DNA of 64,000 nucleotides from Naumannella cuiyingiana (GTDB taxonomy: Bacteria; Actinomycetota; Actinomycetes; Propionibacteriales; Propionibacteriaceae): assembly GCF_013408305.1 (NCBI RefSeq), contig NZ_JACBZS010000001.1, forward strand, positions 3,348,001 to 3,412,000, read 5' to 3'. This document shows positions 11,146 through 19,340 of this stretch, piece by piece. The notes beneath the pieces are model-generated. The model was not told the DNA's origin. It worked only from the letters and a program-made list of their open reading frames with translations, and ran no database searches. Position 1 is the first letter of the stretch, and each line of letters opens with the position of its first letter. Both the position numbers and the translations under genes were made by a program.

Positions 11146-11555
11146 TCCGCTCCCGGCAGCGCGGCCCGGATCCGGGCGGCGACCTCCGCGGCCTCGCCGT
11201 CGGCGTACCTGGTGCGGGGCCAGAAGAACCCGCGCAGCCCGTCCCCCTTGGTGCGCGGCACCACATGCAGGTGCAGGTGCGGCACCGACTGGCTGACCAC
11301 GTTGTTCATCGCGACGAACGTACCCTGCGCGCCGAGCCCGTCGCCGAGCGCGCGGGCGATGCGCTGGCCCGCGGCGAGCAGCGGCTCCATCTCGGCCGGC
11401 GGCAGCTCCAGCAGGGTGTCGATGTGGCGTACCGGGCAGATCAGCGTGTGGCCGGCGAACACTGGCCGGTGGTCCAGGAACGCGATGGTGTGCTCGTCGC
11501 GGGCGATGATCTCGGCGGGTTCATCGCCGGCGATGATCTTGCAGAAGAGGTCCAT
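11142..11555 (-). CDS. HIT-family (histidine triad) nucleotide-binding hydrolase
   Basis: A 137-aa protein of normal HIT size. The triad SVPHLHLHVVPR (H-x-H-x-H) is present, as is the N-terminal CKIIAGDEPAEIIARDE and the FLDHRPVFAGHTLICPVRH stretch. Members hydrolyse nucleoside phosphoramidates or AP4A-type nucleotides in the cytoplasm; the exact substrate is not predictable. It lies 9 bp after the phosphoesterase gene and overlaps the peptidase gene by 4 bp. Confidence 0.93.
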   Translation of the reverse strand: MDLFCKIIAGDEPAEIIARDEHTIAFLDHRPVFAGHTLICPVRHIDTLLELPPAEMEPLLAAGQRIARALGDGLGAQGTFVAMNNVVSQSVPHLHLHVVPRTKGDGLRGFFWPRTRYADGEAAEVAARIRAALPGAE

Positions 11556-11564
11556 CGGACGCGC

Positions 11565-12326
11565 TCACAGATGGCGGAACTGGGTGATCAACGTGCCGTC
11601 CGGGCGTACCTCGTGGAACGCGAAGCCCGGCGGCAGATCGCGGTTCAGCAGCTCCCCGGGCTCGCCCTCCAGCGTGATCGTGGACGCCACACCGGGCGCG
11701 ATCCGCACCGGCAGCCCCGCAAAGGTGGCCGCCGTGGCCGTGTGCGCGTGCCCACAGACGATGCCGGCGATGTCGCGGTGCGCGTTCAGCACGTCGGCCA
11801 GATCGTCCGGATTGTCCAGGCGGATCGCGTCCATGGTCGGGTGCCCGAGCGCGACCGGCGGATGATGCAGCGCGACCAGCGCGGTCCGCCCGGCGGGGCG
11901 GGCAGCGAGCTGGCGGTCCAGCCAGATCAGCGAGGACTCCGCCAGATGGCCGTGGTCGATCCGCTCGCCGTCGGCCGACGGGACGGTCGAGTCCAACGCG
12001 ATCACCGTCAGCTCCGCCAGCTCGACCGCGAGGTCGAGCGGGCCGGCCGGATCGGAATCGGCGGTCACGCCGGGCAGCCCCTCGGCGAAGTCGGTACGCC
12101 GGTCGTGGTTGCCGGGGATCGCCGCCACCCGGTGCCGCCCGGCGACCCGGCGCGCCGCCTCCCGGTACTCGTTGGACAGCCCGTGATCGGTGACATCGCC
12201 CGTGTGCAGCACCAGCTCGGGATCGAACGGCAGCGCCTCGAGGTAGTCCCAGACCCGCGCATTGCGCTGCGCGGTGGCGGGACTGTTGTCGAAGTGGGTG
12301 TCGGAGACCTGCACGATGAGGGTCAC
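11565..12326 (-). CDS. Metallophosphoesterase (CpdA/Icc-like)
   Basis: A 253-aa calcineurin-like phosphoesterase. All signature blocks are present in order: QVSDTHFD, LHTGDVTDHG, IPGNHDRR, LHHPP and CGHAHTA, which bind two metals. This layout matches 3',5'-cyclic-nucleotide phosphodiesterases (CpdA), though relatives act on other phosphoesters. A GTG start at 12326 is chosen because TACGCT (12333-12338 on the plus strand as its complement) lies 6 nt upstream, giving a leaderless start, and because the sequence then begins VTLIVQVSDTHFD as in the family. Confidence 0.9.
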   Translation of the reverse strand: MTLIVQVSDTHFDNSPATAQRNARVWDYLEALPFDPELVLHTGDVTDHGLSNEYREAARRVAGRHRVAAIPGNHDRRTDFAEGLPGVTADSDPAGPLDLAVELAELTVIALDSTVPSADGERIDHGHLAESSLIWLDRQLAARPAGRTALVALHHPPVALGHPTMDAIRLDNPDDLADVLNAHRDIAGIVCGHAHTATAATFAGLPVRIAPGVASTITLEGEPGELLNRDLPPGFAFHEVRPDGTLITQFRHL

Positions 12327-12400
12327 GGGCCGAGCGTAGCCACCGGCCCGCGCGATCCGCGCCCCCGTAGGCTGACCCCGACCGGGCACCGCACCCGCCG

Positions 12401-12443
12401 GGGCACGACGCAGCCGGGCATGACGCAGCCGGGCATGACGCAG
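12401..12443 (+). repeat. 15-bp tandem repeat in the acyl-CoA dehydrogenase leader
   Basis: The unit CAGCCGGGCATGACG occurs twice exactly (12411-12425, 12426-12440), preceded by a partial unit GGGCACGACG and followed by CAG. It ends immediately before the ribosome site AAGGAG of the gene at 12457, so it lies in the untranslated leader if TAGGCT at 12368 is the -10. Confidence 0.75.
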
Positions 12444-12456
12444 AAGGAGCACCCTC

Positions 12457-13647
12457 GTGAGCAGCAGGACCACCACCGACCCGTTGGACCTGATCGACCT
12501 CGCCTCGCAGCTCAGCGAGAGCGAGCGCGCGATCGCGGCCAGCGTCCGCGGCTTCGGCGAGCAGCGGGTCCTGCCGGACATCGCGGAGTGGTACGAGCGG
12601 GGCGAGCTGCCGGAGGCGCGTCAGTTGGCCAAGGAGCTGGGCGCGCTCGGCGTACTCGGGATGCACCTGGAGGGCTACGGCTGCGCCGGTGCCAGCGCGG
12701 TGGACTACGGATTGGCGTGCCTGGAGCTGGAGGCGATCGACTCGGGCCTGCGCTCGCTGGTGTCGGTGCAGGGCTCGCTGGCCATGTTCGCGATCTGGCG
12801 GTTCGGCAGCGAGGAGCAGAAGAACGAGTGGCTGCCGCGGATGGCCGCGGGCGAGGCGATCGGCTGCTTCGGGTTGACCGAGCCCGACCACGGGTCGGAT
12901 CCGGCGGGGATGACCACCCGCGCGCGGCGCGACGGCAGCGACTGGGTACTGAACGGCGCGAAGATGTGGATCACCAACGCGCCGATCGCCGATGTGGCGG
13001 TGGTCTGGGCCAACGCCGGGGAGGCCGACGGCGGCATCCGCGGCTTCGTGGTGCCGACCGACACGCCCGGCTTCAGCGCGCCCGAGATCAAGCACAAGCT
13101 CTCCCTGCGGGCGTCGGTCACCGGCGAGATCGTGCTGTCCGACGTGCGGCTGCCGGACTCGGCGGTGCTGCCGGAGGTACGCGGGCTGAAGGGCCCGCTG
13201 TCCTGCCTCAGCGAGGCCCGCTACGGGATCGTCTGGGGCGCGATGGGCGCGGCCCGCAGCGCGCTGGAGTCCGCGGTGGACTACGCCAAGCAGCGCCGCC
13301 AGTTCGACCGGCCGATCGCCGGCTTCCAGCTCACCCAGGCCAAGCTCGCCGACATGGCGCTCGCCGTCTGGACCGGTACGCTGCTCGCGCTGCACCTGGG
13401 ACGCCGCAAGGACGAGGTCGGGCTCCGCCCGGAACAGGTCAGCATCGGCAAGCTGAACAACGTCAGCGCGGCCATCGAGGTCTGCCGCACCGCGCGTACC
13501 ATCCTCGGTGCCAACGGCATCTCACTGGAATATCCGGTGATGCGGCACGCCAACAACCTCGAGTCCGTGCTGACCTACGAGGGCACCCCGGAGATGCACA
13601 CGCTGGTGATCGGGCAGGCGTTGACCGGGGAGTCGGCCTTCCGCTGA
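12457..13647 (+). CDS. Acyl-CoA dehydrogenase, glutaryl-CoA dehydrogenase-like
   Basis: A 396-aa flavoprotein. The FAD-binding region reads CFGLTEPDHGSDPAGM followed by LNGAKMWITNAPIADV. The catalytic Glu lies in TYEGTPEMHTLVIGQALTG, close to the YEGT...GRAITG ending of glutaryl-CoA dehydrogenases, and the QFDRPIAGFQLTQ stretch is also typical. It oxidises an acyl-CoA to the enoyl-CoA (for glutaryl-CoA, oxidation plus decarboxylation to crotonyl-CoA in lysine or tryptophan breakdown). The GTG start has AAGGAG 7 nt upstream. It stands alone, with dxs downstream. Substrate assignment is moderate only. Confidence 0.85.
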   Translation: MSSRTTTDPLDLIDLASQLSESERAIAASVRGFGEQRVLPDIAEWYERGELPEARQLAKELGALGVLGMHLEGYGCAGASAVDYGLACLELEAIDSGLRSLVSVQGSLAMFAIWRFGSEEQKNEWLPRMAAGEAIGCFGLTEPDHGSDPAGMTTRARRDGSDWVLNGAKMWITNAPIADVAVVWANAGEADGGIRGFVVPTDTPGFSAPEIKHKLSLRASVTGEIVLSDVRLPDSAVLPEVRGLKGPLSCLSEARYGIVWGAMGAARSALESAVDYAKQRRQFDRPIAGFQLTQAKLADMALAVWTGTLLALHLGRRKDEVGLRPEQVSIGKLNNVSAAIEVCRTARTILGANGISLEYPVMRHANNLESVLTYEGTPEMHTLVIGQALTGESAFR

Positions 13648-13746
13648 TGTCGGCCGCGCCGCTCGTGGGCATCGGGAACGGATCGGGGACCGTCGTTCGA
13701 TGCGTACTGCACACGGAGCGTGGCGAGCGCTCCTAGACTGGTCGTC

Positions 13747-15645
13747 ATGTCGTTTCTCGATCGCATCCGCGGACCGCAGGACCTGCGCGACCTCGACGGT
13801 CGCGAGCTCGAGCGGCTCGCGGAGGAGATTCGCGGCACGCTGATCCATGCGGTCAGCCGGACCGGCGGCCACCTCGGGCCGAATCTCGGCGTGGTCGAGC
13901 TGACCATCGCCCTGCACCGGGTGTTCGACTCCCCGAACGATCCGATCGTCTTCGACGTCGGGCACCAGGCCTATGTGCACAAGATGCTCACCGGCCGGAC
14001 GGGAGACCTGCCGACCCTGCGCCAGCGCGGCGGCATGGCCGGCTATCCCAGCCGGGCGGAGAGCCCGCACGACTGGGTCGAGAACTCGCACGCCTCGGCC
14101 GGACTGTCCTGGGCCGAGGGGATGGCGAAGGGTTTCCGGCTGCGCGGCGAGGATCGCACCGTGGTCGCGGTCGTCGGCGACGGGGCGCTCACCGGAGGGA
14201 TGGCCTGGGAGGCGATGAACAACATCTCCGCCGATCCCGACCTGCCACTGATCATCGTGGCCAATGACAACGGCCGGTCCTACACCCCGACGGTCGGCGG
14301 GATCGCGCAGGCGCTCGGCGCGGTGCGTACCGACCGCCGCTACGAAGACGTCCTGGACCTGGTCCGCCGCAGCATCTCGGGTACCCCGTGGATCGGCCGG
14401 ACCGCCTATGAGTGGCTGCACGGCATGAAGGCCGGACTGAAGGATGTGCTCGCGCCGCAGGGCCTGTTCGCCGACCTGGACATGAAGTACGTCGGGCCGA
14501 TCGACGGCCACGACATCGGCGCGGTCGAGCAGGCGCTGCAGCAGGCAAAGGGCTTCGGCGGCCCGGTGATCGTGCACGTCCGGACCCAGAAGGGTCGCGG
14601 GTTCAAGGCCGCCGAGGACCATGTGGAGGACCAGTTCCACTCGATCGGGCAGATCGACGCCGTGACCGGTGCGCCGTTGTCGTCGAAGACGACGCAGAGC
14701 TGGACGAGCGTCTTCGCCGACGCGATGCTCGACCTGGGCCGGCGCCGCGCGGACGTCGTCGCGGTGACCGCGGCGATGCTCTATCCGACCGGACTGCACC
14801 GCTTCGCCGACGAGTTCCCCGAGCGGACCTTCGACGTCGGCATCGCCGAGCAGCACGCGGTGACCTCGGCCGCGGGCCTGGCCAGCGCCGGCCTGCACCC
14901 GGTGGTGGCCATCTACTCGACCTTCCTGAACCGCGCCTTCGACCAACTGCTGATGGACGTCGCGCTGCACCGCCAGGGGGTGACCTTCGTCCTCGACCGG
15001 GCCGGGATCACCGGCCCCGACGGGCCGAGCCACCACGGCATGTGGGACACCTCGATCGCCGGCCTGGTGCCCGGGCTCTCGCTGTGGGCGCCCCGGGATG
15101 CGGTCCGCCTGACCGGCGCGCTGGAGGCGGCGGCGGAGATCGCCGACGCGCCGACCATGATCAGGTTCCCGCGCGGTGGCGTACCGGAGGAGCTGCCGGC
15201 GGTGGAGCAGCACGAGGGCATGGACGTGTTGGTACGCGGGGCCGACGCCCGGGTGCTGGTCGTGGCCTACGGCCCGATGTGCCGGGTGGCGACCGAGGTC
15301 GCATCGCGGCTGACCGATCAGGGCATCGGCACCACCGTGATCGATCCGGTCCGGGCGCTGCCGGTGAACCGGGCGCTGATCACCGAGGCCGCCCGCCACG
15401 ATCTGGTGATCAGCATCGAGGACGGTGGCGAGGTCGGCGGGCTCGGGTCGCGTCTGGCCCAGGAGCTGCGCCGCGCCGGCGTGACGGTCCCGCTGCGCGA
15501 GTTCGGGATCCCCCAGCAGTTCCATGATCACGCCTCGCGCGATGAGCTGCTGGAGGACTGCGGGCTGAATCCGCAGGAGATCGCCAGGTACGCCGTCGAG
15601 GCGATCAGCAGCAGCGACTCCGATCCCGTCGCGCCCCTGCGCTGA
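13747..15645 (+). CDS. dxs: 1-deoxy-D-xylulose-5-phosphate synthase
   Basis: A 632-aa protein of standard length. It condenses pyruvate and glyceraldehyde-3-phosphate to DXP, the first step of the MEP isoprenoid pathway, using thiamine diphosphate. Seen in order: [33 protein letters not shown], the TPP motif [16 protein letters not shown], the pyrimidine-domain glutamate in [15 protein letters not shown], and [18 protein letters not shown]. The ATG at 13747 is chosen over an upstream start because TAGACT (13734-13739) lies 7 nt before it, implying a leaderless mRNA. Confidence 0.97.
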   Translation: MSFLDRIRGPQDLRDLDGRELERLAEEIRGTLIHAVSRTGGHLGPNLGVVELTIALHRVFDSPNDPIVFDVGHQAYVHKMLTGRTGDLPTLRQRGGMAGYPSRAESPHDWVENSHASAGLSWAEGMAKGFRLRGEDRTVVAVVGDGALTGGMAWEAMNNISADPDLPLIIVANDNGRSYTPTVGGIAQALGAVRTDRRYEDVLDLVRRSISGTPWIGRTAYEWLHGMKAGLKDVLAPQGLFADLDMKYVGPIDGHDIGAVEQALQQAKGFGGPVIVHVRTQKGRGFKAAEDHVEDQFHSIGQIDAVTGAPLSSKTTQSWTSVFADAMLDLGRRRADVVAVTAAMLYPTGLHRFADEFPERTFDVGIAEQHAVTSAAGLASAGLHPVVAIYSTFLNRAFDQLLMDVALHRQGVTFVLDRAGITGPDGPSHHGMWDTSIAGLVPGLSLWAPRDAVRLTGALEAAAEIADAPTMIRFPRGGVPEELPAVEQHEGMDVLVRGADARVLVVAYGPMCRVATEVASRLTDQGIGTTVIDPVRALPVNRALITEAARHDLVISIEDGGEVGGLGSRLAQELRRAGVTVPLREFGIPQQFHDHASRDELLEDCGLNPQEIARYAVEAISSSDSDPVAPLR

Positions 15646-15658
15646 GCGGGCGTACCGG

Positions 15659-16813
15659 GTGCGGGGGAGGGCCGCGGCGGCGCCCCAGGCCCGCTGGCTG
15701 ACGATCGCGCTGGTCGCGGCGGGGACGATCTTCACGGCGATCAACCTGGTCAGTGTCTCGGCCCGGCCGGGCGACCTGCCGATCACCTGGGCCGCCTGGC
15801 TGCTGGCCCCGGGCATGGGAGCTGTGCTGCTCCTTGCCGGCCGGCGCTGGCCCGTCGCGGCGCTCGTGATCTCCGCGGCGCTGCTCTTCGGTTACTACGC
15901 CACCGGCCGGCCGCCGATCGGGTTCGCGATCCTGCTGGTGCCGGCGGTGGTGAATGCCGCCGAGCGCGGCCGGGTCCGGGCGGCCGCGATCGTCGGCGCC
16001 GGCCTGTTGCTGGTGGCCTTCGGGGTACGCCTGTTCGCGCTCGGTCAGGGATCGCAGATCCTCGGCAACCAGTTGCTGACCGATGCCGCGGTGTTGGTCG
16101 GCGGCCTCGCCGTCGGCGATGCGCTGCTCTTCCGCAACCGGTGGCACGCAGAGCTCGGGCGGCGGATCGCGCTGGAGCGTACCGTGCACGAGCGCGAGGT
16201 GGAGGCACGGGTGGAGGCCGAGCGGCGCGGGGTCAGCCGCGACATCCATGACGGGATGGGCCACGCGCTGGTGATCATCGCGCAGCAGGCGAGCATCGCC
16301 CGGGCGGTGCTGGGCACCGACGGCGAACGCGCCCGGGCCGCCCTGGACATGATCAGAAGCGTCGCGCGCGGCGCCCGCCGCGATGTCGACCAGGTCGTGG
16401 CGATCCTCCGCTCACCGCTGGAGCGGTCCAGGCTTCCGGTGCCGCGATTCGCCGATGTGGAGGTGGCGATCGAGGCGCTGCGCGAAGCCGGGACCGAGGT
16501 TTCCCTGACCCGGAGCGGAGAGCTCGGCTCGGTCGGCGCGCTGGTCGAGGCCAGCGCGACCCGGCTGGTCCAGGAGGCACTGACCAACGTCCAGCGGCAC
16601 TCGCGCGCCCGGCGGGTCGACATCGCCATCGTTCGCGAGCCCGGCCGGCTGCGGGTCGGGGTGGTCGACGACGGGGGAGCGGCGGCGGACTGGCAACCCG
16701 GGTCCGGGATCACGGGGATGCGCGAACGGGCGATCCTGGTCAACGGCGAGGTGACGATCTCGGCGGAGCCGGACCGGTTCGAGGTGGCGGCCAGCTATCC
16801 GTGTGAGGATTGA
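15659..16813 (+). CDS. Sensor histidine kinase (NarL-partner, HisKA_3 type)
   Basis: A 384-aa kinase. About five membrane helices fill residues 10-155, with no sizeable extracellular domain, so it is an intramembrane-sensing type. A short coiled coil leads to the phosphorylation site RRGVSRDIHDGMGHAL and the HATPase domain ([20 protein letters not shown], then VDDGG and GITGMRERA). The GTG start is a weak choice. It is followed after 3 nt by its response regulator, and the pair lies directly before the bd-family genes at 17665, so control of those genes is possible but unproven. Confidence 0.9.
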   Translation: MRGRAAAAPQARWLTIALVAAGTIFTAINLVSVSARPGDLPITWAAWLLAPGMGAVLLLAGRRWPVAALVISAALLFGYYATGRPPIGFAILLVPAVVNAAERGRVRAAAIVGAGLLLVAFGVRLFALGQGSQILGNQLLTDAAVLVGGLAVGDALLFRNRWHAELGRRIALERTVHEREVEARVEAERRGVSRDIHDGMGHALVIIAQQASIARAVLGTDGERARAALDMIRSVARGARRDVDQVVAILRSPLERSRLPVPRFADVEVAIEALREAGTEVSLTRSGELGSVGALVEASATRLVQEALTNVQRHSRARRVDIAIVREPGRLRVGVVDDGGAAADWQPGSGITGMRERAILVNGEVTISAEPDRFEVAASYPCED

Positions 16814-16816
16814 TCG

Positions 16817-17503
16817 GTGAGCGAGATCGGCGTACTGGTGGTCGACGACCAGGCGATGGTCCGGGCCGGCATCCGGGCGCTGCTCGAGCTCGGTGCGGAG
16901 GGGGACGACCGCGGCGATCGAATCGTGGTCACCGCGGAAGCCGCGAACGGAGCGGAGGCGCTGGAGGCGCTGCGTGCGGCCGACGGCGGGCGGATCGATG
17001 TCGTGCTGATGGACATCCGGATGCCGGTGCTCGACGGAATCGGGGCGCTGCAGGCGCTCCGCGCCCGCGACGACACAGCCGCAGTGCCGGTGATCATGTT
17101 GACCACCTTCGACAGCGACGAGTTGCTGTTCGACTCGCTGGAGGCGGGCGCCGCGGGATTCATGCGCAAGGACCTCGAGCCGGCCGAACTGCACGCAGCC
17201 GTACGCCGGGCGCACGCCGGGGAGGCGGTGCTCGATCCTGCCGCCACCCGGTTGGTGGTCCGACGAGCCCTCGCCGGGCGTGCCCGCGCGGCCGAGGCCG
17301 AGCGGCGGATCGCCGGGCTCAGCGGGCGCGAGCGCGACATGCTGGCCTGGGTCGGGCGCGGCCTGTCCAACGACGAGATCGCCGTACAACTGTCGCTGAG
17401 TCCGGGCACCGCGCGTACCTATGTCAGCAAGCTGTTGACCCGGCTGGACTGCCGCGATCGGGTGGCGCTGGTCGTGCTGGCCCACGCCGGCGGACTCGTC
17501 TGA
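16817..17503 (+). CDS. LuxR/NarL-family response regulator
   Basis: A 228-aa regulator. The receiver domain has the acidic pair in VLVVDDQAMVRAG, the phospho-acceptor Asp in VVLMDIRMPVLDG, Thr in MLTTFDS and Lys in FMRKDLE. The DNA-binding domain is GLSGRERDMLAWVGRGLSNDEIAVQLSLS followed by ARTYVSKLLTRL. An unusual short insertion (GAEGDDRGDRI) follows the first receiver helix. It is cotranscribed with the kinase upstream. Confidence 0.93.
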   Translation: MSEIGVLVVDDQAMVRAGIRALLELGAEGDDRGDRIVVTAEAANGAEALEALRAADGGRIDVVLMDIRMPVLDGIGALQALRARDDTAAVPVIMLTTFDSDELLFDSLEAGAAGFMRKDLEPAELHAAVRRAHAGEAVLDPAATRLVVRRALAGRARAAEAERRIAGLSGRERDMLAWVGRGLSNDEIAVQLSLSPGTARTYVSKLLTRLDCRDRVALVVLAHAGGLV

Positions 17504-17540
17504 GCAGCGCCGCCGGGTCGGACCGCGGAACGAATCGGGG

Positions 17541-17554
17541 TTGATCCGGATCAA
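17541..17554. promoter_or_regulatory. Perfect FNR-type box TTGATCCGGATCAA
   Basis: A 14-bp perfect palindrome that matches the FNR/CRP-superfamily consensus TTGAT-N4-ATCAA exactly. It is centred about 90 bp before the predicted transcription start near 17637 and about 118 bp before the GTG of the bd-family subunit I gene. That fits a class I activator position for an oxygen- or redox-responsive regulator encoded elsewhere. Confidence 0.6.
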
Positions 17555-17623
17555 TGCCCGGCATCGCTTCCGGGCTGCGCAACTGTTGATCATGTCCGCT
17601 GTTGTGGCCGGTGTTGCCGGGCG

Positions 17624-17672
17624 CAGGATGGACGTCATGACGCGCAACCCGGACCCACTCGCCCGTGGCTGA
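17624..17672 (+). promoter_or_regulatory. Leaderless -10 and 11-codon leader ORF overlapping the oxidase start
   Basis: CAGGAT (17624-17629) lies 7 nt before an ATG at 17637, the same spacing as other leaderless starts here. That ATG opens MTRNPDPLARG and stops at TGA 17670-17672, overlapping the GTG start (17665) of subunit I in another frame. Either it is a translationally coupled leader peptide, or one C too many in GCCCG near 17661-17664 has split the true start from the gene. Confidence 0.4.
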
Positions 17673-18786
17673 GCTGACCATCGCCCGACTGCTGTTCGCG
17701 ACCACGGCATCGGTGCACTACCTGTTTGTCGCCACCACCCTCGGCCTGACCCCGATCATCGCGGTGCTGTCGACGCTCTCCGCGCTCCGCGGCCGTCGGC
17801 AGCCCACGCCGATCATCGACCTGCTCGCCCGGATCTATGTGGCCAACTACGGCATCGGCATCGTCGCCGGGCTGGTGATGGAGCTGCAGATGGCGATGCT
17901 GTGGACCGGCCCGGGGACCGACGAGTACGGGCCGATCGCCGGCCTGCTCGCACTGGAGACGGTCGTCGCATTCTTCCTGGAGTCCACGCTGCTCGGCGTC
18001 TGGCTGGCCGGGCGCAAGATCATCCCGCTCTGGCTGCAGTCAGCCGTCTTCTGGGGGATCACGATCACGGCGTACGCGTCGATGATCTTCATCGTCACCG
18101 CGAACTCCTATCTGCACGACCCGATCCCGACGCCGCAGCTCACGCCCGCCGCCTTCTGGGCACTGGTGGACCGGCCGGCCACGGTCTGGCCACTGATCCA
18201 CATCGCCGCCAGCTCGTTGATCATCGGCGCCTTCTGGTGTGCGACCTTCGGGGCGAACTGGCTGCGAACGGACCCGCTGAGCGTGCCCGGTCGCCGACTG
18301 ATCCGGATCGGGGTCGGGATCGCGGCGCTGGCCAGTCCGCCGCTGGCCGTCGCCGGGTTCGCGCAGTTCGACGCGGCTCGCCCCGAGGGCGTACCGACCG
18401 ATGAGCCGGACTGGCTGCACGCGCTCGCCAGCGTGATGATCCTGACCGGGATGGCGATCTGGTTGCTGACCTGGTTCGTGCTGGGGCCACTCACCCTGAA
18501 CGGGGCGATCTTCCGCGGCAAACGATGGCTGGCCCTGTTGCGGATCGGGCTGTGGGTGCCGATGCCGATCCTGCTGATCGGCTGGATCTATCGCGAGCTG
18601 TCCCGCCAGCCGTGGTTCATCGTGGGGCGGGTCACCGTGCAGGAGGCGGCCAGTCCGATCGGTACGCCGGCCATGCTGACCCTCGCGGCGGTCTTCGCGG
18701 TGCTCTCCGCGGTCACGCTGGCGGTGGCGTGGCTGGTCTTCCGCCGGGTCCTGCGCGGTCATCCGACGACGGTCGTCGCATCATGA
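17665..18786 (+). CDS. Cytochrome bd-family oxidase subunit I-like protein without Q-loop
   Basis: A 373-aa membrane protein, clearly shorter than CydA (about 450-520 aa). Haem and proton-path residues align with E. coli CydA: His18 in SVHYLFV (b595), Glu98 and Glu106 in LETVVAFFLES, His179 in PLIHIAASS (b558) and Met258 in ASVMILTG (b558). The late motif is GWIYRELSRQPW. The region that carries the roughly 130-residue Q-loop in E. coli is only about 25 residues here (FAQFDAARPEGVPTDEPDWLH). Quinol oxidation at the usual site is therefore doubtful. It overlaps the subunit II-like gene by ATGA. Family membership is firm; the electron donor and acceptor are not. Confidence 0.85.
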   Translation: MAELTIARLLFATTASVHYLFVATTLGLTPIIAVLSTLSALRGRRQPTPIIDLLARIYVANYGIGIVAGLVMELQMAMLWTGPGTDEYGPIAGLLALETVVAFFLESTLLGVWLAGRKIIPLWLQSAVFWGITITAYASMIFIVTANSYLHDPIPTPQLTPAAFWALVDRPATVWPLIHIAASSLIIGAFWCATFGANWLRTDPLSVPGRRLIRIGVGIAALASPPLAVAGFAQFDAARPEGVPTDEPDWLHALASVMILTGMAIWLLTWFVLGPLTLNGAIFRGKRWLALLRIGLWVPMPILLIGWIYRELSRQPWFIVGRVTVQEAASPIGTPAMLTLAAVFAVLSAVTLAVAWLVFRRVLRGHPTTVVAS

Positions 18787-19340
18787 CGAGCGTGGTCGTC
18801 GCCGCGGCCGTGGTGCTGGCGGTGCTCGCCGAGGGGCGGACGATCCTGGTCTGCCTGAGCGCGCCCGCCGCGGGGGGCGCCGCCCGGCTGACCCGCCTCG
18901 GCTCGATCTTCCTGGGCACCGAGGCGTGGGTGATCGCCGTGATCGGCATGGTCAACGGCGTCCATCCCGATCTCGCCCACCCGCTGCTGGAGGCCGCGGG
19001 CGGGGGAGCGGTTGCCTACATCGCGGGCTGGATGGTGCGCGACCTGTTCCTGTGGGCCGGTCCCCGGTTGGGGCCGGGGCTGCCGGCGCGGGTGCTGATC
19101 GCGGTCGGCGCGTCGGCCCAGGTCGTCGGCGCGGCAGTGCTCGGGGTCGCGCTGGTCGCCGCGCTCGTGAGCACCGGCCCGCCGGACGCGGGCCCGCCCG
19201 GCGATCTGCTCGGGTTCGTCCTGTTGCCGGTGCTGGTGGCGGGCCTGGTGATCCAGGTCGGGCTGGTGCGGCTGCCGCCGGCCTCCTACTTCCGGTGGGC
19301 CGAGGGCGCCCGGCCGCCTGCCGACGCGCGGATCAACTGA
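18783..19340 (+). CDS. Half-length CydB-like membrane subunit
   Basis: A 185-aa protein with about five to six membrane helices. CydB normally has about 330-380 aa in two similar halves; only a stretch resembling the N-terminal half is seen. GSIFLGTEAWVIAVIGM (Glu47, Trp49) aligns with the GNEVWLVTAGG segment of CydB, and NGVHPDL with the FAAFPE that follows. The family GFDLG motif is replaced by ILVCLSAPA. The ATG overlaps the subunit I stop codon, so the two form one unit. Its 3' end overlaps the convergent dppF-like gene by 8 bp. Without context it would be called a hypothetical membrane protein; the CydB link is a motif-level inference. Confidence 0.6.
   Translation: MTSVVVAAAVVLAVLAEGRTILVCLSAPAAGGAARLTRLGSIFLGTEAWVIAVIGMVNGVHPDLAHPLLEAAGGGAVAYIAGWMVRDLFLWAGPRLGPGLPARVLIAVGASAQVVGAAVLGVALVAALVSTGPPDAGPPGDLLGFVLLPVLVAGLVIQVGLVRLPPASYFRWAEGARPPADARIN

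Noticed and set aside
12401-12443. Possible CRISPR-like array
   Set aside because: Units are direct 15-bp tandem copies without spacers; no cas genes occur in the window.
11521-13395. A 624-codon minus-strand frame over the dehydrogenase and phosphoesterase genes
   Set aside because: Out of frame with the conserved phosphoesterase blocks and opposite the acyl-CoA dehydrogenase.
10809-13736. A 975-codon plus-strand frame over the peptidase, HIT, phosphoesterase and dehydrogenase genes
   Set aside because: It crosses four well-supported genes on both strands and has no recognisable domain.
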